Notes: a model not told the origin generated them from the letters alone. Shown: positions 18,143-26,472, counted from the stretch's first letter. The stretch: 64,000 nt of DNA from Glycocaulis sp051859565 (GCF_051859565.1 NZ_JBHYFK010000003.1:280842-344841), one strand, 5' to 3'. Made by a program: numbers and translations.

Positions 18143-18598
18143 GTGACTGAGGGATCGCGCGTGGGACGCTCTGTGGAGACTCGGAATTGGCGTATTACCT
18201 CCGAGCGGGTGGGCAGCGTCGACTGGCAGGATGCCATGGAATCGTTCGCGCTCTACGCGGCTCTGGTCGAGGACGAGGGCGCACGCGAAGTTCTGATGAA
18301 CATGAGCGGGGCCGAGATACTCATCTCGCATTCGGAAGCCCCTGAGCTTGCCCGTATGTTTGCCCGCGAGACGCCGCCAACCCTTGCCATAGCCATTGTC
18401 CGCCCCAGCCATAGCAATGACGCGCGCTTCATCGAGGTGTTCACTGAAGAACTGCGGCGCGCGGGACGTATAGTCGGTCTGTTTGAAACGCTCGCCGAAG
18501 CCGATGCCTTTCTGCTGGCTCAACGCCAGGAGGGGGCAGCCGGTGAGCCGGCCGCGCCCGGTCCGCTGGCCTGGCTGAAAAAGCTGATAGCCGGTTAA
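18143..18598 (+). CDS. Hypothetical protein with STAS/SpoIIAA-like appearance
   Basis: The product has 151 residues from a GTG at 18143; a second GTG at 18161 is possible. The alternating pattern (NWRITSERVGSVDW, then SGAEILISHSEAPELARMF, TLAIAIVRPSHSNDARFIEVF) suggests an alpha/beta fold. It resembles small SpoIIAA/STAS-like proteins that annotate as hypothetical in alphaproteobacteria, but this is inference from pattern only. A Pro/Ala linker and a short hydrophobic end (LAWLKKLIAG) finish it. It converges with the metallophosphoesterase. Confidence 0.6.
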   Translation: MTEGSRVGRSVETRNWRITSERVGSVDWQDAMESFALYAALVEDEGAREVLMNMSGAEILISHSEAPELARMFARETPPTLAIAIVRPSHSNDARFIEVFTEELRRAGRIVGLFETLAEADAFLLAQRQEGAAGEPAAPGPLAWLKKLIAG

Positions 18599-18601
18599 GC
18601 T

Positions 18602-19393
18602 TCAACCCGTTGCGGTGATCCTGCCATCAGGCCCGGTTTTAAACTGGCCAAGTGTTTCAGCGCGAAACCGCTTGCCGTCAAAGCGGTGTGCGATAACGTC
18701 GATCTCATCGCCGGACAGGATGATTTCGCTGAATGAGGGCTGGCCCTCACGCAGCCGCGTGGACAGCGTTCCGGCTGTCAGCGACAGGTACGAGCCTTGT
18801 GAATAGCTGTGCAGATCCGCCGATGCGCCGTGCACGTGACCTGACAGGACTAGCCGAACCGGGCTGGGTGCCACCATGGCGCTTGCCTTGATTCCACGGG
18901 CAGTTCGGGTGTGCAGGGGGGCGGTGACAGGCGGTTTGAAGGGATGGTGGCATACCAGTATGCCCGGCTGCTCGCCGATTTCATTCAGCGCGATTCTCAG
19001 CTGGGTGGAACTGATCGAGCCTTCAGCCCAATTGGAGCGCGCCTGCCACCCCCGCGCCGAGTTCAGCCCCGCCGCCCGCCATGGGCCAATGTCGAGAGAA
19101 GCGCTGCGGTCAGAGAAATAGCGGGCAAACCGCGAAAACGGCCGAGACACGCGTGAGACCGCATTCAAGAGAGGCGTGTCATGATTGCCGGGCACGACAA
19201 GCTGAGGCACCTCGAACTGGTCCAGCCAGTTGCGTGCGGCCTCAAACTCGGAGCGCTTCCCGCGCTGGGTGAGGTCGCCGCAGATCATCAGGGCAGCGGG
19301 CGCACTGTCCGCGATAATCCCCGCTGCAGCATTCATGGCGCCGGGGTCCTCGGTGCCGAAGTGAAGGTCGGCCAATTGGAATAGACGTATCAT
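18602..19393 (-). CDS. Calcineurin-like metallophosphoesterase
   Basis: The 263-residue product has the complete metal-binding series of the calcineurin-like family: QLADLHFG, CGDLTQRGK, VPGNHDTPL, VCHHPFKPP and SGHVHGAS. It is probably a cytoplasmic phosphodiesterase or phosphatase. Its start overlaps the stop of the upstream lipid-kinase-like gene by four bases (ATGA), so the two form an operon. This hints at phospholipid or nucleotide-linked turnover, but the substrate cannot be told from sequence. Confidence 0.9.
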   Translation of the reverse strand: MIRLFQLADLHFGTEDPGAMNAAAGIIADSAPAALMICGDLTQRGKRSEFEAARNWLDQFEVPQLVVPGNHDTPLLNAVSRVSRPFSRFARYFSDRSASLDIGPWRAAGLNSARGWQARSNWAEGSISSTQLRIALNEIGEQPGILVCHHPFKPPVTAPLHTRTARGIKASAMVAPSPVRLVLSGHVHGASADLHSYSQGSYLSLTAGTLSTRLREGQPSFSEIILSGDEIDVIAHRFDGKRFRAETLGQFKTGPDGRITATG

Positions 19394-20283
19394 GCCTTGC
19401 GAGCTGTCAGCACCCTTGCTGCTTTCCGGACCAGCACAAAACGGGCGTTTCGCGGCAGGGTCACGGGTTCACCGTCCAGTGTGGCCTCAATTCCTGTGGA
19501 TTCAAGGGCCTCGACATCCACCCGGGATGCAAAGTCGCGTTCAACACCCCATGCGTGGCGCCAGTCGGCCAGCAGGCCGGTAAGGCCGGTATAGGCAAGA
19601 TCAAGCAACCCCTCGGGCGCCGTCGCAAGCACATCAAAGCCTGGCCGGCCCGGATCCTCTGACAGGAATATTCCCAGGGCCTGCGCGTCATGCTGGTTGC
19701 CCGTGTCGGCGATGCAGCGCATGGGCGTATCCAGCCCAAAGGCATTGGCCTCGCCCAACTCGGTGACGGCCTGAAAAATGTCAGCCTTGCGAAGCGCCTC
19801 GCGGGGGGCAGCAAGGCGCGTCAGCCCGCCTAGCAGTGCACCGACATAAAAGCGGTGCTCCAGCACTTCGCCAGCGGCGATATCCATCTCGACCGGGTTT
19901 TCCAGCACCGACCTGAGACACGTGCCGGCGTCCATATCGCCACCGTGCACGAGTTTGTGCAGCATGTTCATCGTGCCGCCGGGCAGTGGCAGTATGGGCG
20001 GATCATCCGGGCCAAGCGTGTTGAGTGCACACGCTGCTGTGCCGTCTCCGCCCCAGACGATTATCGTGTCTGCTTCCTGTTCGAGAGCGCGCTGGCACGC
20101 CGCCTCGCAATCATGGTCGATGACCTCAAAGCTGGCCGACACGCCAAGGTCTACCAGCAGCGCCTCCAGCATATGATGTCCGTCGGCAGGCACGCTTCCG
20201 CCATTGGGGTTGAGCACCACGCATGCGCGCGTGATCTGTCTGACGTTCGCCGGCCGGATGGCAGTCTCTGTGTTCGGGGTCAT
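19390..20283 (-). CDS. Diacylglycerol/sphingosine kinase-like protein
   Basis: The product has about 297 residues from the ATG at 20283, which has GGAG four bases upstream; the open frame continues to 20343 without a better site. The lipid-kinase catalytic domain shows VVLNPNGGSVPADG, the nucleotide loop IIVWGGDGTAACALN and PLPGGTMNMLHKLV. This fits the DAGK_cat/YegS-like family, which phosphorylates diacylglycerol or related lipids. It is translationally coupled to the downstream metallophosphoesterase. Confidence 0.85.
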   Translation of the reverse strand: MTPNTETAIRPANVRQITRACVVLNPNGGSVPADGHHMLEALLVDLGVSASFEVIDHDCEAACQRALEQEADTIIVWGGDGTAACALNTLGPDDPPILPLPGGTMNMLHKLVHGGDMDAGTCLRSVLENPVEMDIAAGEVLEHRFYVGALLGGLTRLAAPREALRKADIFQAVTELGEANAFGLDTPMRCIADTGNQHDAQALGIFLSEDPGRPGFDVLATAPEGLLDLAYTGLTGLLADWRHAWGVERDFASRVDVEALESTGIEATLDGEPVTLPRNARFVLVRKAARVLTARKA

Positions 20284-20382
20284 GCTGCTCCATAACGCTG
20301 CGCGCCGGGTGAGGTTCCTCTCGTGATGTAAACCATTTCTCATTCAACGCCCCTTAATTCATTTGCGCGAAGGGAACAGGCC

Positions 20383-21480
20383 ATGACAGCGGCAACGGCA
20401 ATCAGAGCGGTCACGCAAGAGGACCTTCCCGACATTGTCCGGCTGGTGAATTCATGTGGTTTTCCCGCCCGCTCGGCAGAAGGATGGCGCTGGGTGCTGT
20501 TTGGCAATCCGCAGCAGGGCGATATCCCGTCCGGCTGGGTTTATGAAAAGGCGGGCAGCGTCACCGGATTCCTCGGCAATTTCGTCAATCGCTATCGCTG
20601 CGGTTCTGCGCGCTACGCCATTGCGACAGGTCATACTGTGATTACCGATCCGGTCAGAGGACGCCAGTCCGGTCTCAAGCTCATTCGTCACGGCATGGCT
20701 CAGCCGGACGTTGATGCCTTTGTCACGCTGAACAATAACGCTCTTTCTGCTCCGCTGCTTCCTCGGGTCGGAGCGTTGCCCTGGCTGGGGCCCTCGGGGC
20801 GCGAATGGGCCGAGTGGATATTGCGCCCCTCGCGTGCCGTGCGCGCCCTCCTGCCGTCTGCCGGACAGGCAGAGCGTTTTGATTGTCATCCCGGCTTTGC
20901 TTTCCCCGTCGAGGGAAGGCGCGGCGGCATCATGTTTGTCTCGCTGGACGATGTGGGCGATGACGAACTCGCGGCGATCACGGCGGACGATGTTCTGGTC
21001 CGGCAGATTGATTCTGTATCGCTGCGCTATCGCCTGTCTGACCCTGACCGGCGCGGCGGCATGAGCTATGTCATCGCCAGGTCGGGCGGACGGGTGTTGG
21101 CGCTGGCGGCCCTGCTGATCACCAAACCATCGCCGGAGCGGCTGGACCATGCGGAGATCGTCGACTGGGCGGGTTCTGCGTGCCAGGCCGGCGTCAGGGC
21201 GCAACAAGCCCTGCTGCGCCATCTGGCGAGAACGGCCCGGCAGGCGGGTGCCTCAAAGTTACGCCTTCACTTTCCGTCAAGCGTCCCCGCAGCTGTTCTG
21301 CAGGCGGCAGGGCCTTATTTGCGGCGCTCGCACGGGCATGACCCCTGTCATGGACATATGAAAAATGGCGCGCTTGCCGGATGGCAGCCTGGCCCCGGCG
21401 ATGCGGACTATTTCTTCGCGTACAGGATACCGCCCGCGCTGTTCGCAGCGGGGGAACAGCCAGATGACATCATGCGCTGA
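20383..21480 (+). CDS. GNAT-like N-acetyltransferase
   Basis: The product has 365 residues. The N-terminal part (IRAVTQEDLPDIVRLVNSCG, then GSVTGFLGNFVNRYR and a PVRGRQSGLKLIRHGMA acetyl-CoA-loop-like segment) resembles a GNAT fold. The second half looks like a degenerate second domain. Alphaproteobacterial proteins of this shape are usually annotated as GNAT family. Substrate is unknown. It is transcribed alone, ahead of tRNA-Asn on the other strand. Confidence 0.7.
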   Translation: MTAATAIRAVTQEDLPDIVRLVNSCGFPARSAEGWRWVLFGNPQQGDIPSGWVYEKAGSVTGFLGNFVNRYRCGSARYAIATGHTVITDPVRGRQSGLKLIRHGMAQPDVDAFVTLNNNALSAPLLPRVGALPWLGPSGREWAEWILRPSRAVRALLPSAGQAERFDCHPGFAFPVEGRRGGIMFVSLDDVGDDELAAITADDVLVRQIDSVSLRYRLSDPDRRGGMSYVIARSGGRVLALAALLITKPSPERLDHAEIVDWAGSACQAGVRAQQALLRHLARTARQAGASKLRLHFPSSVPAAVLQAAGPYLRRSHGHDPCHGHMKNGALAGWQPGPGDADYFFAYRIPPALFAAGEQPDDIMR

Positions 21481-21502
21481 TCTGTAGGGAAACTCGCTGC
21501 GA

Positions 21503-21578
21503 TGGCTCCCCGGGCCGGGCTCGAACCAGCGACAGGCGGATTAACAGTCCGCTGCTCTACCAACTGAGCTACCGGGGA
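21503..21578 (-). tRNA. tRNA-Asn (GTT anticodon)
   Basis: Read on the minus strand, the 76-base cloverleaf starts TCCCCGG and has a D-loop TAGCTCAGTTGGTAGAGC. The anticodon stem CGGACT-GTT-AATCCG gives asparagine. The T-loop GGTTCGAGCC is present, and the gene encodes its own CCA (complement of 21503-21505). The discriminator is G. Confidence 0.97.
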
Positions 21579-21681
21579 ACACTCTCGCAAGCGAGGTGGG
21601 GTCTTTAGCAATACGGGTTGGGTCCCGCAAGGCGCTTTTGCCGTTAATTCCGGCAGAAGTTTCAGTCCCTGAAACCGGAAC

Positions 21682-21710
21682 AAAAAAATCGGGAGCCGCA
21701 AGGCTCCCGA
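21682..21710 (-). terminator. Rho-independent terminator, minus strand
   Basis: An eight-bp GC-rich stem CGGGAGCC/GGCTCCCG with a four-base loop is followed on the minus strand by seven T. It ends the candidate small RNA; no annotated minus-strand gene lies immediately upstream. Confidence 0.88.
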
Positions 21711-21752
21711 AAAGGCATGGGTGGATGGTGGGGTGTCTTCAAGAAGAAGACG
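21682..21752 (-). ncRNA. Candidate trans-acting small RNA
   Basis: On the minus strand a 5' hairpin GTCTTC-TTCTT-GAAGAC (21751 to 21735) is followed by an unpaired C-rich linker, ACCCCACCATCCACCC. A strong terminator hairpin CGGGAGCC-TTGC-GGCTCCCG follows (21709 to 21690), ending in seven T (21688 to 21682). No open frame explains this terminator. The linker could pair with G-rich ribosome sites. A CtrA-like box lies just upstream. The start is an estimate. Confidence 0.6.
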
Positions 21753-21759
21753 AGATCAC

Positions 21760-21790
21760 ATTAACGATTCGATGGTTAATATCTCGCTAA
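21760..21790 (-). promoter_or_regulatory. CtrA-like box with CcrM site before the candidate sRNA
   Basis: The symmetrical element ATTAAC-N9-GTTAAT (21760-21780) encloses a GATTC (GANTC) methylation site. It overlaps TTAG-N7-TTAA read on the minus strand (21790 to 21776), one base from the consensus TTAA-N7-TTAA. Its place about 25-40 bases before the inferred sRNA start suits CtrA activation. The rest of the 21579-21914 gap holds no gene that I can see. Confidence 0.45.
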
Positions 21791-21914
21791 CGCTATCGGC
21801 CGGGCGATATAAATGACTCATCGCTCTGACCGGGAGCTTAACGGATGGCTCGCGGTTCGTCCTGATCTGGGCTAGGCTTGTCAGTCAATGCGACGTCACA
21901 CGGGAGACAGCGCC

Positions 21915-22301
21915 ATGAGCGACACGCACGACAACCCGGAAATGGTCAATGGCCGATATACGAGCTTTTCGGCCTTCTTTCCCTTTTACCTGCGCGAACA
22001 CGCCATTCCGGCGACGCGCTACTGGCACTTTGTCGGCACGGTGCTGGCGCCGTTGGTGCTGATCTGGGCGCTGGCCACGCAGACCTGGTGGGCGCTGCTG
22101 CTGGTGCCGGTCACAGGATATTTCTTCGCCTGGGTCAGCCACGCCTTTATCGAGCGCAACAAGCCGGCGACATTCACCTATCCGCTCTGGTCGCTGATAG
22201 GCGACTACAAGATGTTCTGGCTGTGGGTCACGGGCCGTCTGGACGCCGAGCTGGAAAAGGCCGGTGTGACAGACCACCCGCATGCGCGTCAGGGCGCATA
22301 G
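21915..22301 (+). CDS. DUF962/Mpo1-like membrane protein
   Basis: The product has about 128 residues from ATG 21915, which has GGGAGA about eight bases upstream. The family hallmarks are SFSAFFPFYLREHAIPATRYWHFVGT at the N-terminus, two or three membrane helices, and GYFFAWVSHAFIERNKPATF. The yeast homologue Mpo1 is a dioxygenase in sphingoid-base alpha-oxidation; bacterial roles are unproven. The histidine pattern (H near YWHF, H near WVSHAF) is retained. It stands alone between the sRNA locus and tRNA-Cys. Confidence 0.85.
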   Translation: MSDTHDNPEMVNGRYTSFSAFFPFYLREHAIPATRYWHFVGTVLAPLVLIWALATQTWWALLLVPVTGYFFAWVSHAFIERNKPATFTYPLWSLIGDYKMFWLWVTGRLDAELEKAGVTDHPHARQGA

Positions 22302-22327
22302 CCCCGTTCAGAGAGCAGGGGGGCAGT

Positions 22328-22401
22328 TGGAGGCGCCACCCGGAATCGAACCGGGGTACAAGGATTTGCAGTCCTCTGCGTCACCACTCCGCCATGGCGC
22401 C
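22328..22401 (-). tRNA. tRNA-Cys (GCA anticodon)
   Basis: The minus-strand 74-base cloverleaf begins GGCGCCA and has the anticodon stem GGACT-GCA-AATCC for cysteine. The T-arm GGTTCGATTCC is present, and the matching acceptor TGGCGCC is followed by discriminator T and an encoded CCA (22330-22328). Confidence 0.97.
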
Positions 22402-22566
22402 TCTTGTGGTGGGCGTAGAGCTATAGCGAGGCGGCTCGCCGGCTGCAACGCGCTTTGCAGAAAGATGCGCACCAGTGCCGCATATGAGGCTCAGCGGCAG
22501 CGTTGCACATTGTTGGCGGGCCACGATATAAGCGCGCGTCTTTGATTTATAGCGGACGGTCATCCC

Positions 22567-23220
22567 ATGAGTGAGCTCGCCGAAGCCAGACGGCAAATGG
22601 TTGCCTCCCAGATTCGCCCTGCCGATGTCACCGACCGGCGCCTGCAGGATGCGATGCTCGCCATTCCGCGTGAACGATTCCTGCCCCGTTCAATGGCCGG
22701 ATCGGCGTATGCCGATATGGAGATTGATCTGGGTGAGGGGCGCCGTTTCATGCGGCCGCGTGATTTTGCCAAGCTGGTGCAGGCACTTGGTGTCAAGCCG
22801 GGCGAGTTGGTGCTCGACCTGGCGTGCGCCCGTGGCTACTCCACGGCGATCCTGTCCCGGCTTTGCGAAACCGTTATCGGTATAGAGTCCAACGAGTCCT
22901 TCGCCTCCAAGGCTGAGGGCGCGCTCAGCGATATCGGTGCGGACAATGCCGTGATTGTGACTGGCGACATCAAAAAAGGTGCGCCGGAACAGGGCCCGTT
23001 TGACGTTATACTGGTGAACGGTGCTGTTGAGCTGGTACCGGACGCTTGGTTGTCGCAGCTCGCAGATGATGGCCGTCTGGGCGTGATTGTGAGGGAAAAC
23101 GGTGTCGGCCGGGCAAGAGTTTATACGCGCAAGAGTGGCGTAGTGGGCAGCCGTGTGGTCTTCGATTCGATGACCTCGCTTCTTCCCGGCTTCGAGCGCG
23201 AACCCGAGTTTTCGCTTTAA
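22567..23220 (+). CDS. Protein-L-isoaspartate O-methyltransferase-like protein
   Basis: The 217-residue product belongs to the PCMT family, SAM-dependent enzymes that repair isoaspartyl residues. The N-terminal MVASQIRPADVTDRRLQDAM and AIPRERFLP match the family. The SAM motif I is changed to VLDLACARGYSTAIL, unlike the usual LEIGTGSGY, so repair activity is doubtful. It sits directly before tolC and popZ, an arrangement I recall as common in alphaproteobacteria. A palindrome overlaps its stop codon. Confidence 0.82.
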   Translation: MSELAEARRQMVASQIRPADVTDRRLQDAMLAIPRERFLPRSMAGSAYADMEIDLGEGRRFMRPRDFAKLVQALGVKPGELVLDLACARGYSTAILSRLCETVIGIESNESFASKAEGALSDIGADNAVIVTGDIKKGAPEQGPFDVILVNGAVELVPDAWLSQLADDGRLGVIVRENGVGRARVYTRKSGVVGSRVVFDSMTSLLPGFEREPEFSL

Positions 23221-23243
23221 AAAGTGAACGGTGTTCACTTTTT
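23219..23243. promoter_or_regulatory. 25-base palindrome between pcm-like gene and tolC
   Basis: The arms AAAAAGTGAAC and GTTCACTTTTT are exact complements around GGT and begin within the TAA stop. It can be read as a terminator with a three-base loop and T-tract. Equally, GTGAAC-N3-GTTCAC is the shape of a TetR-type operator controlling tolC, 90 bases downstream. The sequence alone does not decide. Confidence 0.65.
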
Positions 23244-23332
23244 TCTTGGCAATTTACGTGCGGGGATGGAATTTCAGGGCGTAGCGCCCATGTAGACGGG
23301 GCCGGGGTGGTCGTGAACCGTGAGAGGGACGC

Positions 23333-24685
23333 ATGAAATTTCCGATAGGCTTTATGCTGGCCGCCGGGCTGGGGCTGAGCGGTCTGGCAGCCGGCGCGAG
23401 CGCCCAGACACTCAATGAAACACTTGAAGCGGCTTACCGCACCAGCCCCGTGCTGGCTGCAGAGCGCGCCCGTCTGCGTCAGGCAAGTGAAGGCGTGGTG
23501 CAGGCGCGCGCAGCGCGGCTGCCTACACTGTCTGCCAGCGCCGGCATCTCTGACGGGGAGAGCTGGGGGCCGGGAAGCGGCGCGGGCGGAAGTGGCGGTG
23601 ATGTCAGCTATTCGCTCAGCGCCAGCCAGAGCCTCTATTCCGGCGGTAGCATTGATGCCTCTGTCGATCAGGCCCTGAACCGTATCGAGGCCAGCCGCTG
23701 GAATGTGGTCAGTACTGAACAGGACGTCATCCTGTCGGCGATTGCCGTTCACCTGGATGTCGTACGCGATACCGCCATTGTGGATATCCGCCGCAACAAT
23801 GTGGACGTACTCGCCGAGCAGCTGCGCGCCGCGCGTGACCGTTTCGAGGTGGGTGAAATCACCCGCACGGACGTTGCACAGGCCGAGGCGCGCGTATCAG
23901 GTGCCCAGGCACAGCTCTCTGCGGCGCAGGCCACGCTTGCCGCCTCAAGGGCAGGTTATGAGCGGGTAACGGGCGTTACGCCTCTGGATGTCGAGCAGCC
24001 TGAAAGCCAGCCCGATGTGCCTGAAACGCTGGCCATCGCCGCTGACGTGGCGCTGGAAAGCAATCCGCTTTTGCTCTCGGCCCTGTTTAATGAGCAGGCA
24101 AGCCAGGCGGGTATCCGCCTTGCCCGTTCGGCCCTGCGTCCGGATGTGGCTCTGTCTGCTTCAGCGTCAGAATCGCGCGAGTCCGATTTCACGGGCCGTG
24201 GACGCGGATCGGTCACGGTTGGCGCGCGCGTCTCCATGCCCATCTTCACCGGCGGGCTCAACGAATCGCGGATCCGTCAGGCCGTCGCTGCGGCGGATGA
24301 ATCCCGCCTTCAGGTACTCAATGTGCGCCGCGCAGTGGCTGAAGGCATCTCCAACGCCTGGAACAGCTATCTGGCGGCAGAAGCGGTGATCATCTCCAGC
24401 CGTGAAGCGGTGCGCGCCAACGAGATTGCGTTCGAGGGCGTGCGTCAGGAGGCTTTTGTCGGCCTGCGCACCACGCTGGATGTGCTCAATGCCGAGCAGG
24501 AATTGCTCAATTCCCGCCTTGAGCTGGTACGGGCAGAGCGGGACTATCAGGTTGCCGCCTACGCGCTGTTGCAGGCTATGGGGCGGCTGACCGCCGAGCA
24601 GGTGGGGCTTGAGCCCTATGAAGAGGCCAATGCAGGTGAAAATCGCCGGTTCTGGCCTAACTTCCCTTTAACGGGCGGTAATTAG
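23333..24685 (+). CDS. tolC: TolC-family outer membrane efflux channel
   Basis: The 450-residue product is a trimeric outer-membrane exit duct for type I secretion and RND efflux. A signal peptide ends near residue 24 (AAGASA-QTLNETL). Two OEP repeats follow. The first starts LNETLEAAYRTSPVLAAERARLRQ, and long Ala/Gln-rich coiled-coil helices such as AQAEARVSGAQAQLSAAQAT are visible. No inner-membrane partner is adjacent; the RND pump at 44.9-49.2 kb lacks its own channel and could use this one. Confidence 0.93.
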   Translation: MKFPIGFMLAAGLGLSGLAAGASAQTLNETLEAAYRTSPVLAAERARLRQASEGVVQARAARLPTLSASAGISDGESWGPGSGAGGSGGDVSYSLSASQSLYSGGSIDASVDQALNRIEASRWNVVSTEQDVILSAIAVHLDVVRDTAIVDIRRNNVDVLAEQLRAARDRFEVGEITRTDVAQAEARVSGAQAQLSAAQATLAASRAGYERVTGVTPLDVEQPESQPDVPETLAIAADVALESNPLLLSALFNEQASQAGIRLARSALRPDVALSASASESRESDFTGRGRGSVTVGARVSMPIFTGGLNESRIRQAVAAADESRLQVLNVRRAVAEGISNAWNSYLAAEAVIISSREAVRANEIAFEGVRQEAFVGLRTTLDVLNAEQELLNSRLELVRAERDYQVAAYALLQAMGRLTAEQVGLEPYEEANAGENRRFWPNFPLTGGN

Positions 24686-24788
24686 GGTCTGTTCCAGCAC
24701 ACGCAGTGCTGGACATCCTGGCAAGGGCATTCCAAGCTTGGCCCAGCGTCAAGCTAACCCCCTCGTGACCATCCGAAGGACCTGTTTC

Positions 24789-25415
24789 ATGGCCCAGAGC
24801 AACGCAGAACAAGAACCGACCATGGAGGAAATCCTGGCCTCCATCCGGCGTATCATCAACGAGGATGATGAGCCGCAAGCCGAGGCTGCGCCTGCCGCTC
24901 CCCAGCCTGCAGCAGAACCGGAACCCCAAGCTGAGCCCGCGTTCGAGGCCGCGCCCGAACCCGAACCTGAGCCTGAGCCGCAGGCTGAGGAATCGGTTTT
25001 TGATGATGATGTTCTGGAACTCACTGACCGGGTCGAGGAAGAAACCGAAGGCACCTCGCCCATGGCGATTGCCGACGATCTGATGATTGTGGACCGCGAG
25101 GAAGAACTTGCGTCAGCGCCCGAACCTGAACCCGAGCCGGAGCCCGAACCCGTAATGGCCGAAGCCCCTAAACCCTCCCCTGCCGAGGACGATGAAAGCC
25201 TGCTTGCCGAGCCGGCCGCCAGCGCGGCTGCCGGGGCGTTTGCGGCCCTGACCGAGAATCTGCGTGTCAGCAGTGACAATGGCCAGACGCTGGAAGGTAT
25301 TGTGCGTGAGCTGATGCGCCCGATGCTCAAGCAATGGCTTGATGAAAACCTGCCCTCCATCGTTGAGGCGAAGGTGCAAGAAGAGATCGAGCGCGTGGCG
25401 CGCCGCCGCCGCTAG
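24789..25415 (+). CDS. popZ: Polar organising protein PopZ (DUF2497)
   Basis: The 208-residue product has the three-part PopZ layout. A short N-terminal helix EPTMEEILASIRRIINEDDE (residues 8-27) binds client proteins. A long Pro/Glu/Ala-rich disordered spacer contains repeated EPEPEPEP. The C-terminal helical oligomerisation region (LEGIVRELMRPMLKQWLDEN and KVQEEIERVARRRR) matches DUF2497. In Caulobacter PopZ forms polar condensates that anchor ParB-parS. The start at 24789 has AAGGA eight bases upstream. The tolC-popZ order supports the call. Confidence 0.92.
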   Translation: MAQSNAEQEPTMEEILASIRRIINEDDEPQAEAAPAAPQPAAEPEPQAEPAFEAAPEPEPEPEPQAEESVFDDDVLELTDRVEEETEGTSPMAIADDLMIVDREEELASAPEPEPEPEPEPVMAEAPKPSPAEDDESLLAEPAASAAAGAFAALTENLRVSSDNGQTLEGIVRELMRPMLKQWLDENLPSIVEAKVQEEIERVARRRR

Positions 25416-25459
25416 TCTGCATTGGTTGATCCGCCCCCGATTGGGGCTGGCACCTGTCA

Positions 25460-25492
25460 CAGACGCCCCCTAAAAAGGGCGTCTGTTTCGTT
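25460..25492 (+). terminator. Rho-independent terminator after popZ
   Basis: The nine-bp stem CAGACGCCC/GGGCGTCTG (25460-25468 with 25477-25485) is followed by TTTCGTT. It ends the tolC-popZ unit before the DUF3137 gene. Confidence 0.8.
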
Positions 25493-25506
25493 ACGGGGTA
25501 GGTGTT

Positions 25507-26472
25507 TTGCGTGATTTTGACACTGTCTGGGCTGAGCTGGAGCCTTGGCTTGCGGGGCTGGAAAGCCGGCGCGAGGCGGTGGTGCGCCGGCTGATTACCG
25601 GGCTGTCGATAGCCATTCCCGGTGGCATTGTGGTGGCACTGATCCTGCTGGCTGCCGGTGCGCCGGGCGGCTTGGCGATGTTAGGGGGCGTTGTTCCCGC
25701 AGGGGCCTTTGCGGCTTTCATGTCGTCGCCGTTCAACGCCCTTCGCACCGAGGTCAAGCACGGGCTCAATAATCGCCTCGCTGAAACGTTTTCGCTGCGC
25801 TATGCGCCCAAGCCGAACAATCCCGCGCACTTTGACAGTTTCCGCAGCCACGGCCTGATCCCCCGCTCTGACCAGCGCGAGTTTGAGGACCATTTCTCGG
25901 GCGAGGCGCATGGTGCCGGGTTCGAGCTCTACGAAGCCGAGCTGAAGCAGCGCCGGCGCAGCCGCAAGCGCACCTATTACGTTACCGTGTTCCGCGGCGT
26001 GCTGATCCGCATCGCCTTCCCGCGCACGATTGAGGGCGTCACCCTGATCACTCGCGATCAGGGCATATTCAATGCGCTGGACGGGCTTATGCGGTCAGCC
26101 AATGGCCGCAGGCTGGAGCGCATCGGCCTGGTCGACCCCAAGTTTGAGCGCATCTTCCAAGTCTACGGCACCGATCAGGTCATGGCGCGCTATCTGATGA
26201 CGCCAACCTTCATGGAACGGGTGCTGGCGCTGGAGACGGCGTTGAAGGGCAAGAATGTACGCGGCGTCTTTGACGAGGCGCTGGCTGACGGGTTCGGCAG
26301 AGGCGAGCTTCTGCTGGCCGCCGAGACGGGCAATCTTTTCGAGCCGGGCTCGCTGTTCAAGCCCCTCAATGTCCGCAGCCGGGTCGAGACGCTCTATCGC
26401 GATTTCGAGCTGATCGAGGAGATTATCGCTCTGGTGCTGGCGCCGGACGAAAAGCCCGAATGGATGGCCTGA
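25507..26472 (+). CDS. DUF3137-domain membrane protein
   Basis: The 321-residue product starts from TTG at 25507, the only suitable codon in frame, with GGGGTAGG upstream. Two adjacent membrane helices lie at about residues 30-72 (LSIAIPGGIVVALILLAAGA and LAMLGGVVPAGAFAAF). A cytoplasmic domain follows with RTYYVTVFRGVLIRIAFPR and FERIFQVYGTDQVMARYLMTP, the typical DUF3137 words. Function is not known. It is a single gene between the popZ terminator and the hydrolase. Confidence 0.85.
   Translation: MRDFDTVWAELEPWLAGLESRREAVVRRLITGLSIAIPGGIVVALILLAAGAPGGLAMLGGVVPAGAFAAFMSSPFNALRTEVKHGLNNRLAETFSLRYAPKPNNPAHFDSFRSHGLIPRSDQREFEDHFSGEAHGAGFELYEAELKQRRRSRKRTYYVTVFRGVLIRIAFPRTIEGVTLITRDQGIFNALDGLMRSANGRRLERIGLVDPKFERIFQVYGTDQVMARYLMTPTFMERVLALETALKGKNVRGVFDEALADGFGRGELLLAAETGNLFEPGSLFKPLNVRSRVETLYRDFELIEEIIALVLAPDEKPEWMA

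Noticed and set aside
24865..25360. Repetitive EPEPEP coding region as a possible tandem repeat or array
   Set aside because: The repeat is the low-complexity disordered spacer of popZ, not a CRISPR or DNA-level element.
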